This document shows, piece after piece, positions 51,901 to 60,261 of a stretch of 64,000 nucleotides of DNA. Source of the stretch: an uncultured Bacteroidales bacterium (GTDB taxonomy: Bacteria > Bacteroidota > Bacteroidia > Bacteroidales > UBA932). Made by a program: the position numbers and the translations under genes. The stretch lies in NCBI GenBank assembly GCA_946402945.1, contig CAMIYB010000003.1, forward strand, positions 36,807 to 100,806. The letters are read 5' to 3'. Each line of letters opens with the position of its first letter. Position 1 is the stretch's first letter. Under the pieces are notes generated by a model. The model was not told the origin of the DNA. It searched no databases and saw only the letters and a list, made by a program, of their open reading frames with translations.

Positions 51901-53391
51901 ATGTCCAATTATTTCTATGACATGCTCCCGGCCGATGAACTGGCCCGTCTGCCTTACATCCCCACCGTCGGAGAATTTGTCCAGTGGATCGAGAAACAGT
52001 ATGCGGATTCCCCCGCCCTCTCGGACCTGACCCAAACCATTACTTACAAGGAATTCTGCGATCGCATTGCCCGCCGTCGCGCCGTCATCGAAGGCCTGGG
52101 CCTGCCCAAGGGCGCCCACATCGCCATCTTCGACCGCAACAGCCAGGATGCCATCGAACTGTTCTACGCCGTGATGTCCGCCGGTTACGTGGCCATGGTC
52201 TTCCCGGCCGCCCTGCCGGAAATGGCCGTCATCGGCTCCTGCATGAAATTCGACATCCAGGCCATCTTCGTCCGTGACGAGTTCATGCCCCTGACCCAGA
52301 AACTCCAGGGCGTGAAGGTCCTCCCCGCCGGCAGCATCGCCGAGCAGAAGGCTCCCGTGGCCGCCATCGATCCGGACAGCCCCGCCGCCATCTTCTTCAC
52401 CGGCGGCACCACCGGTTCCCCGAAGGGCGCCGTCCTGACGCACCGCGCCTATATGCGCGGCTGCTACAACTCCATCTTCAAGCCGGGCAAGGTGATCGGC
52501 GTCCACCGCTACATCGCCATTCTCCCGCTGAGCCACGTCTTCGGCAGCATCGCCGGCCTGAGCGGCTGCTTCTACACCGGCAACCTGATGCACACCTGCG
52601 AAGACATGAAGGCGACCATCGGCAAACTGCCCGTCATCAAGCCGACCCTCCTGGTTATCGTCCCGGGTATCTGCGACATCCTCGCCGGCCTGTGCAAGAT
52701 GTACGGCCCGCAGTTCCTCGGCGGCCAGCTCCGCATGATCATCTCCGGCGCCGCCAACGTCCCGCCGCGCCTGGTGGACATCTTCACCAAACTCGGCGTG
52801 GAGTTCTGCTTCGGCTACGGCCTCACCGAGACCGCCAACCTGACCTCCGCCAACGCGGACGCCATCACCCATCCGACCTCCATCGGCAAGATCTATCCCG
52901 GCCAGGAGGCCAAGATCGTGGACGGCGAACTCTGGGTCAAGGGTGACAACCTCTTCTCCGGCTACTACAAGGATCCCGTCCGCACCGCCGAGGCCCTGAC
53001 GCCCGACGGCTGGCTGCGCACCGGCGACCTCTGCCGCTTTGACGAAGACGGCTTCCTCTACATCACCGGCCGCATCAAGAACCTCATTATCCTCGCCAAC
53101 GGTGAGAATGTGAGCCCCGAGAGCCTTGAGGAGCCCTTCTACGCCGATCCTTGCGTCCGCGACGCCATGGTCAAGGAAGACGAGGTGAACGGCGCGCCCT
53201 GCATCGCCATCGAGATCCTCCCCTTCATGCCCGCCTTCGACGGCAAGGAGTTCTCCGAGATCCAGGCCTACATGAACGCCCTGGTGGACAAGGTCAACGC
53301 GACCCTTCCCTCCACCCATCGTATCACCAAGGTTACCGTGCGCACGGAAGACTTCAAGCGCACCGGCAGCATGAAAGTCGCCCGCGTATGA
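51901..53391 (+). CDS. AMP-dependent acyl ligase (acyl-CoA/acyl-ACP synthetase family)
   Basis: 496 residues of the adenylate-forming superfamily: AIFFTGGTTGSPKGAVLTHR (ATP-binding P-loop), GYGLTETANLTSANAD (A5), DGWLRTGDLCRFDEDGFLYI (A7/A8 hinge) and GRIKNLIILANGENVSPESL. A candidate catalytic Lys lies in FKRTGSMKVARV near the C-terminus. It activates a carboxylic acid as acyl-AMP. The stop overlaps the ACP start by four bases, so the acyl group is probably handed to that carrier rather than to CoA, which is inference from operon structure. The acid is not deducible. Confidence 0.88.
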   Translation: MSNYFYDMLPADELARLPYIPTVGEFVQWIEKQYADSPALSDLTQTITYKEFCDRIARRRAVIEGLGLPKGAHIAIFDRNSQDAIELFYAVMSAGYVAMVFPAALPEMAVIGSCMKFDIQAIFVRDEFMPLTQKLQGVKVLPAGSIAEQKAPVAAIDPDSPAAIFFTGGTTGSPKGAVLTHRAYMRGCYNSIFKPGKVIGVHRYIAILPLSHVFGSIAGLSGCFYTGNLMHTCEDMKATIGKLPVIKPTLLVIVPGICDILAGLCKMYGPQFLGGQLRMIISGAANVPPRLVDIFTKLGVEFCFGYGLTETANLTSANADAITHPTSIGKIYPGQEAKIVDGELWVKGDNLFSGYYKDPVRTAEALTPDGWLRTGDLCRFDEDGFLYITGRIKNLIILANGENVSPESLEEPFYADPCVRDAMVKEDEVNGAPCIAIEILPFMPAFDGKEFSEIQAYMNALVDKVNATLPSTHRITKVTVRTEDFKRTGSMKVARV

Positions 53392-53633
53392 TGAGCCGCG
53401 AAGAAGTGTTCGAGAGCCTCAAGGAGGTCCTCCACATTATCCGCCCCAATACCGAGCTGAGCACGATCACCTTCGACACCGAACTGGTCCGTGACCTGGG
53501 TATCGATTCTCTTTCGATGATGCTGCTCTCGCTGGCGGTAGAAGAGAAATTCAAGTTCCGCTTCCCGGACGGGCAGGCTCCGTTCCGCACGGCCGGTGAA
53601 GTCTGCGATTTCGTTCTAAAAGCGATTTCCTAA
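53388..53633 (+). CDS. Acyl carrier protein
   Basis: 81 residues. I start at the ATG at 53388, which overlaps the ligase stop (ATGATGAGC); the second ATG three bases later is equally possible. The acidic four-helix ACP pattern and the DLGIDSLSMM motif, whose Ser receives 4'-phosphopantetheine, are clear. It differs from a housekeeping fatty-acid ACP in having an HIIRPNTELSTITFDTELVR helix I-II loop. It lies beyond the track's internal ORF 53151-53633, whose first part is antiphase shadow. Confidence 0.9.
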   Translation: MMSREEVFESLKEVLHIIRPNTELSTITFDTELVRDLGIDSLSMMLLSLAVEEKFKFRFPDGQAPFRTAGEVCDFVLKAIS

Positions 53634-53647
53634 GGATTGAAATCTTT

Positions 53648-53684
53648 AACAGGCGGCGGCCCCGGCAAACGGGACCGCCGCTGT
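53648..53684. terminator. Hairpin between ACP and DUF1295 genes
   Basis: AACAGGCGGCGGCCCCG...CGGGACCGCCGCTGTT: a strong stem with two small bulges, followed by TTATT on the plus strand. It lies between convergent genes and probably serves both. Confidence 0.8.
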
Positions 53685-53688
53685 TTTA

Positions 53689-54624
53689 TTATTGGTAGCG
53701 CTTCCCGGGGAAGAATTTGGGAACGCTCTGGCAGTAGCGGGGATATTCCGGATATTTGGAAGCGCTGATTTCCTCGGCAAAGGCGCTGCTGCCCAGGAAG
53801 AGGACGATCAGAAGGAGCGCTCCGATGATGCTCCAGTTCACGATTCCGATGCCTCCGCCGACAGTAAAGAGGTAGAAGCAGCACCAGATGGCCTGCTCGG
53901 CGAAATAGTTGGGATGGCGGCTGCGGCCCCAGAGGCCCACGGTATTGAAGCCCTTGTTGTAGGGGGCGGGCAGGTCTTCCAACTTTTTCCCCTCGCCCAG
54001 CATCTTCCATTTGGTCGTCTGGAATTTCCACTGCTGCTCGTCGGCGACGGTCTCATAGATGATGAAGCCCAGGGTAAGGACGGCCGCTACGGCGTCCATC
54101 CAGCCGAAGGGGGTCTGCACGCCCATCAGCACCAGGGCCGGGAAAGTAGTCATCAGCACCAGCACATTCTGGTAGATGGAGATGAAAAAGAGATTGAACA
54201 GCAGCCATTTCCAGTGGGGCTGGAACTCTTTCCGGGCGCGGAGCACCTTCCAGCGGTAATCTTCCTCCCCTTCCCAGAATTTGAGTTTATAGGCGCCTTT
54301 CCGGGCGAAGTTGAAGGTCAGGCGGGCTCCCCAGAGCGTGGCCAGGCAGGCCATCACCACAAGGCGGGTGTCCAGTCCGCCCTTGACGGCGATAATCCAG
54401 GTGTACACGATCGGGAGCAGGCTCCAGAGCTTGTCCATCTGGCTGTTGTTGGAGGTAGCCTCCCCCACGACAAAGCAGAAGAGAGCGCTGCAGGCGGTCA
54501 CGATGCAGAGGGTTTTCAGCGCATCCAACTGGGACGCATCCAGTGCGGGACCGACGAAAATATACAGCAAGGGACAGGCGATAAGGGAGACGGCCAGAAG
54601 GCCCCCGACGAGTTTAACGTTCAT
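53689..54624 (-). CDS. DUF1295 (steroid 5-alpha-reductase-like) membrane protein
   Basis: 311 residues with six or more hydrophobic segments (VGGLLAVSLIACPLLYIFVG; LLLIVLFLGSSAFAEEI). The motifs WKMLGEGKKLEDLPAPYNKG, FNTVGLWGRSRHPNYFAEQA and KYPEYPRYCQSVPKFFPGKR near the C-terminus are diagnostic of the DUF1295/isoprenylcysteine methyltransferase-like fold. Members are thought to reduce or methylate lipid-like substrates, but few are characterised. It converges on the acyl-ligase/ACP operon; a shared lipid pathway is only a possibility. A -7 box TATCTTTG lies at 54656-54663 on the minus strand. Confidence 0.85.
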   Translation of the reverse strand: MNVKLVGGLLAVSLIACPLLYIFVGPALDASQLDALKTLCIVTACSALFCFVVGEATSNNSQMDKLWSLLPIVYTWIIAVKGGLDTRLVVMACLATLWGARLTFNFARKGAYKLKFWEGEEDYRWKVLRARKEFQPHWKWLLFNLFFISIYQNVLVLMTTFPALVLMGVQTPFGWMDAVAAVLTLGFIIYETVADEQQWKFQTTKWKMLGEGKKLEDLPAPYNKGFNTVGLWGRSRHPNYFAEQAIWCCFYLFTVGGGIGIVNWSIIGALLLIVLFLGSSAFAEEISASKYPEYPRYCQSVPKFFPGKRYQ

Positions 54625-54655
54625 GGTTTCAAAGGTTTAGTACAATTTTCGCCCG

Positions 54656-54663
54656 CAAAGATA
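54656..54663 (-). promoter_or_regulatory. -7 box of DUF1295 gene
   Basis: TATCTTTG on the minus strand, exact consensus, 31 bases before the ATG at 54624. The -33 box is not obvious. Confidence 0.5.
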
Positions 54664-54728
54664 CAACTATTTTTCAGAAATGCTGATGAAAAAACGAAGG
54701 GGCGCTGCTGCGTGTCGCGATTTTTTCC

Positions 54729-54736
54729 TAACTTTG
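54729..54736 (+). promoter_or_regulatory. -7 box of Na/Pi-PhoU-wHTH gene
   Basis: TAACTTTG, exact TAnnTTTG, 33 bases before the ATG at 54770. The -33 region (GTGTCGCGA) is poor, as in promoters needing an activator. Confidence 0.55.
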
Positions 54737-54769
54737 TAAGGATGGAATATCTCCCTTAAACCATAAGAT

Positions 54770-56719
54770 ATGGTCCTGACTGTATTCAAACTCCTCGGCT
54801 GCATCGCCCTGCTCATGTACGGCATGAAGGTGATGAGCGAAGCCCTCCAGAAGATGGCGGGTCCCGGCCTCCGGCACATCCTGGGGGCGATGACGACCAA
54901 CCGTTTCACCGGTGTCCTGACCGGTATGCTGGTCTGCGTGGCGGTCCAGTCCTCCGCGGCGACCACGGTGATGACGGTATCCTTCGTCAACGCCGCCCTC
55001 CTGACCCTGTCCCAGGCCATTTCCGTCATCATGGGCGCCAACATCGGCACGACCCTGTCCGCCTGGATCATGTCCGCCGGCTTCTCTTTCAACATCGCCA
55101 GCATGGTATGGCCGGTGTTCCTGGTCGCCGTCGTGCTGATCCAGTTCCCGAAGCACCGCTACCTGGGAGACTTCCTTTTCGGTCTGTCCTTCATGTTCTT
55201 CGCGCTCGGGACGCTGAACGCCACCGGCCGGGAGATGGATCTGGCCCACAACGAGGGCGTGGTGAATTTCTTCGCCTCCTTCGATTCGGGGAGTTATCTG
55301 ACCATCCTGCTGTTTATCCTCATCGGCGGTCTGCTCACCTGTATCGCCCAGTCTTCCGCCGCGCTGATGGCCATCACCATGGTCCTCTGTACCAGCGGCG
55401 TACTGACGATCTACCAGGGCATCGCGCTGGTGATGGGCGAAAACATCGGCACCACCGTCACGGCGAACATCGCAGCCCTGTCGGCCAATACGCAGGCGCG
55501 GCGGGCGGCCCTGGCGCACCTGGTCTTCAACGTATTCGGCGTCCTCTGGGTGCTGGCCATCTTCTATCCCTTCGTGAATGCGGCATGCCGCCTGGTGGAC
55601 GTGGACCCGCACGCCTCCGAACAGAGTCCGGCCCGGCTCTCCTTTGTCCTGGCCACTTTCCATACCATGTTCAACCTCACCAACACCGCCATCCTGATCT
55701 GGTTCATCCCGCAGATGGAGAAACTGGTGAGCAAGATCATCCCGCAGAAGGCCGGAGACGAGGGCTTCAAACTCAAATACATCCAGAGCGGTATCATGAA
55801 GACGCCGGAACTCTCCGTGTTCCAGGCCCAGAAGGAGACGGAACTCTTCGCCGAGCGGATGCGCCTGATGTTTGCGGAAGTGCGTGAGCTCTACACCATT
55901 ACGGATGCAGATGCCTTTACCAAGAAGGCAGCGCGCGTCAAGGAAATGGAGGAGATGAGCGACCGGCTCGAAAGCGAGATCGGCAGTTACCTGGCCCAGG
56001 TCGGCAACGCCCACTTGAGCGACGACACCAAACGGAAGGTCCGCTGCCTGCTCCGTGAGGTCAGCGAACTGGAGAGTATCGGCGACAGCCTCTACAACCT
56101 CTCCCGCACCATGGAGCGCAAACTCAGGGAGAAAGCGTCCTTCACGCCGGAGCAGGAAGCCGGTGTCCAGGAGATGTTCACCCTGCTGGAGAAAGCGATG
56201 GAGAACATGGAGCTGGTCCTCAAGGGCGAAGGCGAGCACGAGGTGTCGCAGGATCTGGAAGACCGGATCGACACGCTCCGCGACACCCTTCGGAGCAAGA
56301 ACGCCGAGTATGTGGACGAGGGCGTGTACAGTTTTGTCGTCGGCACCATTTTCGTCGACCTGGTCCGCGAGTGCGAGAAATGCGGCGACTACGTGATCAA
56401 TGTCGTCGAAGCCAAGATGGGCAAACGCGACAACGAACAGGAGACCGGCGCCCTGCAGATCGACCTCGGCAAGAAGACGGCGAGCGTGGGCGGCGTGGCC
56501 CTGGACCTGAGCAAGAGCGAGTTCGAACTGCTGAACCTGCTGTCCTCCAATCCGGGCCGCCTCTTCTCCTACAGCGAGTTGCTGGATCTCGTATGGCCCA
56601 AAGACCCTGCGGCGGGTGACCACACCGTCGATGTCACGGTCCGGCACCTCCGCACCAAACTGGGCTCAGAGGCGGAACACCTCTACACCAAGTCCGGCTA
56701 CGGCTATTACTACGAGTAG
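54770..56719 (+). CDS. Na+/phosphate cotransporter fused to PhoU-like and OmpR/PhoB-type DNA-binding domains
   Basis: 649 residues in one uninterrupted frame. Residues 1-~310 are an NptA-type transporter with inverted repeats, each carrying QSSA and G-x-NIGTT (VAVQSSAATTVM...GANIGTTLSA; CIAQSSAALMAI...GENIGTTVTA). Residues ~345-540 form a PhoU-like helical domain (LLREVSELESIGDSLYNLSR; FVDLVRECEKCGDYVINVVE). The last ~90 residues are a winged helix of the OmpR/PhoB effector type: VALDLSKSEFELLNLLSSNP, YSELLDLVWP, VDVTVRHLRTKLG and SGYGYYYE. This third domain is not part of normal Na/Pi-PhoU proteins. The chain could take up phosphate and regulate genes from the membrane. The function of the fusion is inferred. 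Confidence 0.9.
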   Translation: MVLTVFKLLGCIALLMYGMKVMSEALQKMAGPGLRHILGAMTTNRFTGVLTGMLVCVAVQSSAATTVMTVSFVNAALLTLSQAISVIMGANIGTTLSAWIMSAGFSFNIASMVWPVFLVAVVLIQFPKHRYLGDFLFGLSFMFFALGTLNATGREMDLAHNEGVVNFFASFDSGSYLTILLFILIGGLLTCIAQSSAALMAITMVLCTSGVLTIYQGIALVMGENIGTTVTANIAALSANTQARRAALAHLVFNVFGVLWVLAIFYPFVNAACRLVDVDPHASEQSPARLSFVLATFHTMFNLTNTAILIWFIPQMEKLVSKIIPQKAGDEGFKLKYIQSGIMKTPELSVFQAQKETELFAERMRLMFAEVRELYTITDADAFTKKAARVKEMEEMSDRLESEIGSYLAQVGNAHLSDDTKRKVRCLLREVSELESIGDSLYNLSRTMERKLREKASFTPEQEAGVQEMFTLLEKAMENMELVLKGEGEHEVSQDLEDRIDTLRDTLRSKNAEYVDEGVYSFVVGTIFVDLVRECEKCGDYVINVVEAKMGKRDNEQETGALQIDLGKKTASVGGVALDLSKSEFELLNLLSSNPGRLFSYSELLDLVWPKDPAAGDHTVDVTVRHLRTKLGSEAEHLYTKSGYGYYYE

Positions 56720-56754
56720 GAATCCGGCGCGTCGAAAGACAGGCGTCAACCCGG

Positions 56755-57534
56755 TCAGAGTTTCTTTGCGAGCATAGATCCGATCGCGGCGACGGCTATG
56801 GCTTCGGACGTGAGGATGAGTTCGAGCGGAACCATTCCGACCGACTTCTGGAGCAGGACGGCACTTGCATCGACCAGCGCATGGAGGGCGATGGCCGCAG
56901 GGAACAGCCAAAGGTACTTACCCCCTTTGCGAACGGCTACCCAGACCATCATGGACAGGCCCAGGTGTATGACAAGTGCGGAGAGACGCTCCCAAAGACC
57001 GAGCAGCGCGGTCCCGGCGCCCATCGTCTGCAACTGGTCCAATTGTGCCTGCAACTGCCCGGCTGATTCCTCCGGGACCTGGGAAAAGAGGAGAGCCGTC
57101 TGCCCGGAATTGATCAAGGCCGATATCACCAGGTTCCCGATCATCGTGATGCCGAAGACAAGGAGCATCTCCGCGCCCCCGTGCCCGATTCCGTAAGCGA
57201 CGCCGGGGAGAGCCTGGGAGGGTTCCTTTTTCATCAGGAATTTCATGGAAAGGAAGCGGCCGCTTTCTTCGAAGACTCCGGCGGCCAGACCGCCATAAAT
57301 CGCATACCGGAGCGGATGGTCGAGGATGGATGCGCCATAGGGCCCTTTCAGGACTAGTTGGTGAAGAATGCTTTCCAGGACCAGCGCGAAAAGGATGAAT
57401 GTCCCGGCTCCGATCAAAATGGCGGACAATTCCGTCCGATGCTTACGCAGCAGATAAACGGACAGGCAGACGGGAACTGCAATGCCCAGAAAGGCATTGA
57501 CAGCCATCATCACAAGTGAACCTACAGGGACCAT
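56755..57534 (-). CDS. YhfC-family intramembrane metalloprotease
   Basis: 259 residues with about seven hydrophobic segments. The conserved set VFEESGRFLSMKFLM (Glu-Glu and Arg), GVAYGIGHGGAEMLL (His and Glu) and LHALVDASAVLL (His-Ala-x-x-Asp) matches the YhfC family, related to CPBP/Abi-type membrane proteases that use Glu/His to hold a metal. Substrates are unknown. It converges on the Na/Pi gene with 35 bases between stops, and no operon partner is visible. The start used is the track ATG; MMAVNAF (residue 9) is an alternative. Confidence 0.8.
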   Translation of the reverse strand: MVPVGSLVMMAVNAFLGIAVPVCLSVYLLRKHRTELSAILIGAGTFILFALVLESILHQLVLKGPYGASILDHPLRYAIYGGLAAGVFEESGRFLSMKFLMKKEPSQALPGVAYGIGHGGAEMLLVFGITMIGNLVISALINSGQTALLFSQVPEESAGQLQAQLDQLQTMGAGTALLGLWERLSALVIHLGLSMMVWVAVRKGGKYLWLFPAAIALHALVDASAVLLQKSVGMVPLELILTSEAIAVAAIGSMLAKKL

Positions 57535-57735
57535 ATCGAATTATCCTTTATATTAATACCTCGCACCGGATTCTGTCATCGCGTTCCGTCAGTTATCCCG
57601 ACATGTACTCCGGCACAAAGATACTGCATATTCCGACATGAACAAATAGAGAGGAGGATGGTTTCCTTTTTTATCTTCCGCCCGTCCCGATGAACAAGAC
57701 CGCTTGCCGGGTATTGACACACTGGGAATTTTGAG

Positions 57736-57743
57736 TATATTTG
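57736..57743 (+). promoter_or_regulatory. -7 box of 57766 lipoprotein gene
   Basis: TATATTTG, exact consensus, 22 bases before the ATG at 57766. A weak TTGA is placed about 18-19 bases upstream. Confidence 0.6.
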
Positions 57744-57765
57744 CATATTCCAAAACCGTTGTATT

Positions 57766-59433
57766 ATGCTTTCCTCCCCTGTTTCCTCTATCAAACGGTT
57801 CCTGGCGGCCCTTCTGCTCCTGTGCGGAGTAGCCTGCGGCAAGAATGGCAGACCTACGGAAGGAGTAGTCTTTCCGGATTCCCCCGAAGCGGGCGATGTC
57901 CAGGCGAAACTCGTCCTGTCATTTTCCGAGTATTCTGAATACGATCCACTCGGTCTCGCCCCCCTCGGTGTGGAAGGACTCCGCATCATCCCTTACGGGG
58001 GAACCTCGCAGGGCGAGGTTATTTCCCTTCCTTCCACCACCTCGGCCGGTGAAAACGGGGTGACCGCTTATGACGATGTCAACCTTCCTGTCGGGACGTC
58101 CTCAGCCCTTGTTTACGCAAAAACCATCGACAAGGACACGCCGGTATCAAGCATGGCGGACAAATTCAAATACGGCATACTCGATGTCACCGGTCTGGGC
58201 GGAACGCCTTCGCCGGAAGGTATCCGGTTCTCGCCGGTCCCTGTATATACCGGGGGATTGGGGAAAGGGGATCAACTGATTGCCATTCTGAATGCACTCG
58301 CCGACGTGACACCCGAGTCGGCCCTGTCCGACGGCACAAAACCGCACTTCAAAGAAGTAACAGAGGATCAGAGCGCTACCATTAATGCACTGTGGAATTC
58401 TTTCAAGAAAATACCGATCGCTTCTTCATTATACGTCGGATGGACTTTGAAAGAACTTTATCAGAACCTCGATGGCTTAGCAACTGATGCTGCCCATGCT
58501 ACGGTGCCGGATGGTTATAGTATGGCAGTCGCCATCCGGACATTACTTGACAATTACATGGATGTAGCAATGGTGTCTGGCGTAACCGTAAGTTGTACTC
58601 TTAAGTCTGAGTATCACGAATTCCCCGGCGAAGTCCATCTCCCGGACGGGGCTGTCGGGATTGTGTACAATCCTTCTTCCGGGCGGTTCGAAGCCAAACC
58701 TGTGGTGGATTATGTATTCCCCGCCGACCGGCAGTACTTTGCCGACAGCCCGCTGCGCGAAACACGGGATGCGATTCCTTCCGGTTTTGCAGACGAGCCC
58801 TGGGATGACATTCTAAACGCATTCTCCCCCGGAGCGGTGACGCGTTCATCGGTCGCCGTGGCAGTGGAGAAACCCGTCCGCCCGGCTATAGCCGGATTGG
58901 CAGTTCAGGTGGATGGACTGGACGAACGGGTACGATACTATGATTTCGCCCAAAACGAGGTGGATGTCACGAATGGTTTTCAAGCCACAAGTATCCTGGC
59001 CGGTGGCCAGAAAACGGTGTCCGGGAATTTTAAACCCGTAGGGACGAAGGAATATACCACCTATAACGCTTTTTATGCCGGTACTACCGCAGCATCTGCC
59101 ACGGTCAAACGTAACCAGCCCCTTGCGAAGCCCTGGACGGTCAACCTGCTGCCCTCCGACCGCTCTTCCATCCATTTCGCGCTGGAGTTTATCAATAATT
59201 GCCCTGATTTTGTCGGGGCGGATGGTCAGATCATTCCCAACGGGGCCGTTTTCTATATTCCGGGGACCCTGAAGTCACCCGACGGCAGCCCGCTGCTCAC
59301 CATCGGCGCTCAAATATCGGTGTCAGCGACATTCATTCCGGAAACCACGCTCGCTCACGCGACGCTGGAAGTCCCCGACCTCAACACGACGCAGGATTAC
59401 GACGGCTGCTTTGCGATATCGCTATCCCTGTGA
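57766..59433 (+). CDS. Large surface lipoprotein, possibly fimbrillin-like
   Basis: 555 residues with a lipoprotein signal (MLSSPVSSIKRFLAALLLLCGVAC). The mature chain is beta-rich and Gly/Thr/Ser-heavy: AKLVLSFSEYSEYDPLGLAP, VEGLRIIPYGG, PVYTGGLGKGDQLIAILNA and a final VSATFIPETTLAHATLEVPD strand. The start of the mature part (a strand of self-described values ending in LRIIPY, then ALVYAKT) resembles large fimbrial subunits of Bacteroidales, but I cannot assign a family firmly. It is the first of four consecutive exported proteins on the same strand. Confidence 0.6.
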   Translation: MLSSPVSSIKRFLAALLLLCGVACGKNGRPTEGVVFPDSPEAGDVQAKLVLSFSEYSEYDPLGLAPLGVEGLRIIPYGGTSQGEVISLPSTTSAGENGVTAYDDVNLPVGTSSALVYAKTIDKDTPVSSMADKFKYGILDVTGLGGTPSPEGIRFSPVPVYTGGLGKGDQLIAILNALADVTPESALSDGTKPHFKEVTEDQSATINALWNSFKKIPIASSLYVGWTLKELYQNLDGLATDAAHATVPDGYSMAVAIRTLLDNYMDVAMVSGVTVSCTLKSEYHEFPGEVHLPDGAVGIVYNPSSGRFEAKPVVDYVFPADRQYFADSPLRETRDAIPSGFADEPWDDILNAFSPGAVTRSSVAVAVEKPVRPAIAGLAVQVDGLDERVRYYDFAQNEVDVTNGFQATSILAGGQKTVSGNFKPVGTKEYTTYNAFYAGTTAASATVKRNQPLAKPWTVNLLPSDRSSIHFALEFINNCPDFVGADGQIIPNGAVFYIPGTLKSPDGSPLLTIGAQISVSATFIPETTLAHATLEVPDLNTTQDYDGCFAISLSL

Positions 59434-59594
59434 GCGGCCCGCCAAGTTGGCAAGTCCACCCTTACCGAAGCTCTGTTTTCCGTCTCCCTTCTTTCGCCAG
59501 GAACCTCCGCAACGCCATCATCGGTAACTTCATGGCAATGCAAATATACTTAAAAATGCCTCTATTTGTGAAGATGTTCAAAGACTGTATCATA

Positions 59595-59795
59595 ATGAAT
59601 AAAATGCTTTATGGCCTGATGGCCGGTCTTATGGTCCTCGCCTCCGGATGTGACGGCGTCAAGGATGGTCCCGAAAACAATGGAAACAACAACGGCGGCA
59701 ATGGCGGCGGCGAAAAGGCCGAAATAACGGTAGATGAGGAATCTGCGGCCCTGTTCGCCTTCCCTTACGTAATGGTCAATAACAATCCCCGCTGA
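59595..59795 (+). CDS. Small lipoprotein
   Basis: The track ORF starts at 59430, overlapping the previous gene. Its first 55 codons carry no signal. The ATG at 59595 gives MNKMLYGLMAGLMVLASGC, a lipoprotein signal, and only 66 residues. The mature part begins with an Asn/Gly-rich spacer (NNGNNNGGNGGG), then ITVDEESAALFAFPYVMVNN. It is too short for a known family and is probably a small surface or accessory lipoprotein of this cluster. A 161-base gap from the previous stop has no clear promoter. Confidence 0.65.
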   Translation: MNKMLYGLMAGLMVLASGCDGVKDGPENNGNNNGGNGGGEKAEITVDEESAALFAFPYVMVNNNPR

Positions 59796-59806
59796 TTTTA
59801 TACGCT

Positions 59807-60256
59807 ATGAAACGAACTTTATTCCTTCTCGCCGCTGCGCTTCTGGGCATAAGCGCCCTCGCACAGCCGACCCTCAAGGAAATCACCATCACGGCGACAC
59901 GCAACTCCGACTATTACGGAGAAGTACGCCTGACCGCTATCCTTTCCTGTAAGGATGACGGCAAGATCGGCCAGATCCAGACCCGAATTTACAACCGCTT
60001 TCAGGAGCCCGGCCGTACAGTGAACCGCCTCATTGCGGAAAGCATCAATTACGAGCGCTTTGTAGATGGGGCAGAGATCCTTCAGACCTTCAAGATCAAC
60101 AGTATTCCCGACGAGGATTCACCCTTCGTAGCCGAGACCATCATCAAGTCTAAAGACGGTACTCAGAGCGTGATTGAAACCCCCTTCAGTTTCGGCACGA
60201 GAACTGAAATCAAAGACGTCAACGGCCCCGTTCCCGAGCAAACCCAAGCAAAATAG
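59807..60256 (+). CDS. Small secreted protein of unknown function
   Basis: 149 residues with a standard signal peptide (MKRTLFLLAAALLGISALAQ), so it is exported but not lipidated. The mature protein is beta-rich: LKEITITATRNSDYYGEVRL, GKIGQIQTRIYNRFQEPGRT and SPFVAETIIKSKDGTQSVIE. It lies 11 bases after the small lipoprotein and 5 bases before the next gene, so the three are very likely one operon. No family is recognised. Confidence 0.75.
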   Translation: MKRTLFLLAAALLGISALAQPTLKEITITATRNSDYYGEVRLTAILSCKDDGKIGQIQTRIYNRFQEPGRTVNRLIAESINYERFVDGAEILQTFKINSIPDEDSPFVAETIIKSKDGTQSVIETPFSFGTRTEIKDVNGPVPEQTQAK

Positions 60257-60261
60257 CAGCT

